Position numbers and translations under genes: made by a program | The notes under the pieces: model-generated | The model's database searches: none | Told to the model about the DNA's origin: nothing | Seen by the model: only the letters and a program-made list of their open reading frames with translations | Shown: positions 13,747 through 14,846 of the stretch, piece by piece | How positions within the stretch are numbered: the first letter of the stretch is position 1 | Layout: every line of letters begins with the position of its first letter | NCBI GenBank assembly: GCA_028698695.1 | Contig: JAQVWB010000022.1 | Coordinates: forward strand, 1 to 14,846 | From: Syntrophomonadaceae bacterium | GTDB lineage: Bacteria > Bacillota > Syntrophomonadia > Syntrophomonadales > Syntrophomonadaceae | DNA: 14,846 nucleotides | Reading direction: 5' to 3'

Positions 13747-14846
13747 TTAGCTTTCTATCCACAGGTTATTGCGATGAATGACCTCATCGTAGTCTTTTTC
13801 CCCCAGTATCTTCTCAATTTCCCGGGATTGTTTGCCGGCTATGCGGCTGATTTCCTCAGCGCTGTAATTTACCACTCCGCGGGCAATTTCCTGTCCGTCA
13901 GCATTATTGACGCGAACAATGGTTCCCCGTTCAAAATCACCACTGACCGATAGCACTCCTGAGGGCAGCAGGCTTTTGCCTTTGTTTAACAAGGCCTGGC
14001 AGGCACCTTCATCAACCAGCAATTCGCCCTGGGCCAATGAGCCAAAGGCAATCCATTTCTTGCGGGCATGCATTTTTTCATCACGGGGTATAAACAGAGT
14101 GCCTACCTCTTCACCCGCCACTATACGGCGAATAACATCTTTGTCATCGCTGTTGGCTATAACCATTGGGATTCCGGCAGCCATAACCATACGGGCCGCC
14201 CTCAGCTTTGTAAACATGCCTCCACTGGAAAAACTGCTGCCCCGGTTACGGGAATTATCCTCCATATCAGCAGTGATTTCATTTACTTCTCTTAATAACC
14301 TGGCCTGTTTATCCTTGCGCGGATCATGTTCATAAAAGCCATCCACATCAGACAATATTATTAGTAAATCAGCATCCACCACTCCGGCCACTACTGCTGA
14401 CAGCGTATCATTATCACCAAACTTTATTTCCTCGACTACCACCGTGTCGTTTTCATTTACAATCGGTACTACTTTCATATTCAGCAAAGCCAACAGTGCA
14501 TTGGTAGCATTAAGATAACGAATTCGCTCATCAAAATCCCCACGCGTAATCAATACCTGGGCCACCGTTTTGGAATACTCGGCAAATAATTTCTCATACA
14601 GGTGCAGCAATGCTCCCTGCCCAATAGCTGCCAGGGCTTGCTTTTCCGGCATGGTTTTAGGTACCTGCCGGTAACTCATGCGATTAGCACCTACACCAAT
14701 CGCACCCGAGCTACCTACTACCACTTCCCGATCCTGATTATGCAAATCAGCAATCTCACGAATCAGATACTCTATACGGCACAAATTCAGCTGTCCGTTA
14801 ATATGTGTTATAGTACTGGGACCAATCTATATTACTATTTGACTAC
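13747..14846 (-). CDS. proB: Glutamate 5-kinase, 5' end outside window and interrupted by an in-frame TAG
   Basis: ProB phosphorylates glutamate with ATP in the first step of proline synthesis. The amino-acid-kinase domain is clear: SSGAIGVGANRM, PIVNENDTVVVEEIKFGDNDTLSA, SDVDGFYEHDPR, SSGGMFTKLRAARM; a C-terminal PUA domain follows to WIES. The longest uninterrupted reading starts at TTG 14784 (345 aa), but that codon has no good ribosome binding site and homology continues upstream: IGPSTITHINGQLN aligns with the family N-terminus (KIGSSTIT...). The conserved lysine codon position is TAG at 14827-14829 and GSS reads GPS (CCC at 14818-14820). Codons before the TAG (IVI) still fit the family, so this is a point change rather than an insertion. 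A Val-to-Gly change precedes SSGAI as well. Pseudogene or sequence errors near the edge. Confidence 0.9.

Noticed and set aside
14784..14846. Insertion of a mobile element truncating proB at its 5' end
   Set aside because: Family-like residues (IVI before the TAG, IGPSTITH after) continue through the suspected breakpoint, so point changes explain it better.
1..14846. CRISPR array, tRNA, rRNA, transposase, integrase or phage genes
   Set aside because: Read on both strands, no regularly spaced repeats, cloverleaf-like segments or mobile-element proteins were found.

Overview
The window looks like one piece of a chromosome from a low-to-moderate GC Firmicute of the class Clostridia, possibly Syntrophomonadaceae-like. 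The lineage is inferred from the gene set and order, strong AGGAGG-type ribosome binding sites, the frequent use of TTG and GTG starts, and a split adaptor/ATPase/permease exporter with Yip1 proteins. It opens inside leuS (5' part missing) and ends inside proB (5' part missing), so both edges cut genes.

Left part (1-6636). The 3' end of leuS (+) converges on a minus-strand housekeeping operon nadD-yqeK-rsfS (NAD synthesis, Ap4A hydrolase, ribosome silencing factor), and a GC-rich structured spacer lies between them. A plus-strand pair starts divergently from nadD: a YkgJ-like cysteine-cluster protein and a cysteine-synthase-family PLP enzyme with unusual active-site residues. After a spacer carrying a 14-bp direct repeat come, on the minus strand, an O-antigen-ligase/Wzy-type membrane protein and proA, arranged as a proA-ligase transcription unit with its own good promoter.

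Middle part (6637-13746). About 7.1 kb separates proA from proB, which are normally adjacent in this obg-proB-proA-nadD-yqeK-rsfS neighbourhood. This segment is accessory in character. It holds two convergent Yip1-family membrane protein genes sharing one strong terminator. An AT-rich intergenic zone follows, with paired hairpins that share the octamer GGACGGTT, a ribosome-binding-site-equipped 26-codon hydrophobic peptide gene, a possible 73-residue membrane protein, and repeated TACTGGTA motifs. Next comes an overlapping operon of adaptor, ABC ATPase and MacB/FtsX-type permease. Yip1 + adaptor + ATPase + permease matches the composition of Bacillus subtilis YknWXYZ, which protects cells from the SDP peptide toxin. 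Here there are two Yip1 genes and at least one small hydrophobic peptide ORF nearby, so a peptide export or peptide immunity module is a reasonable hypothesis. A secreted protein with copper-amine-oxidase-N-type repeats closes the segment.

Right part (13747-14846). proB (-) runs off the window. Its reading frame has an in-frame TAG exactly where the conserved N-terminal catalytic lysine should be, and a Ser-to-Pro change three codons later. Either proB is a recent pseudogene or these are errors close to the sequence end. No rRNA, tRNA, CRISPR array, transposase or prophage gene was seen.
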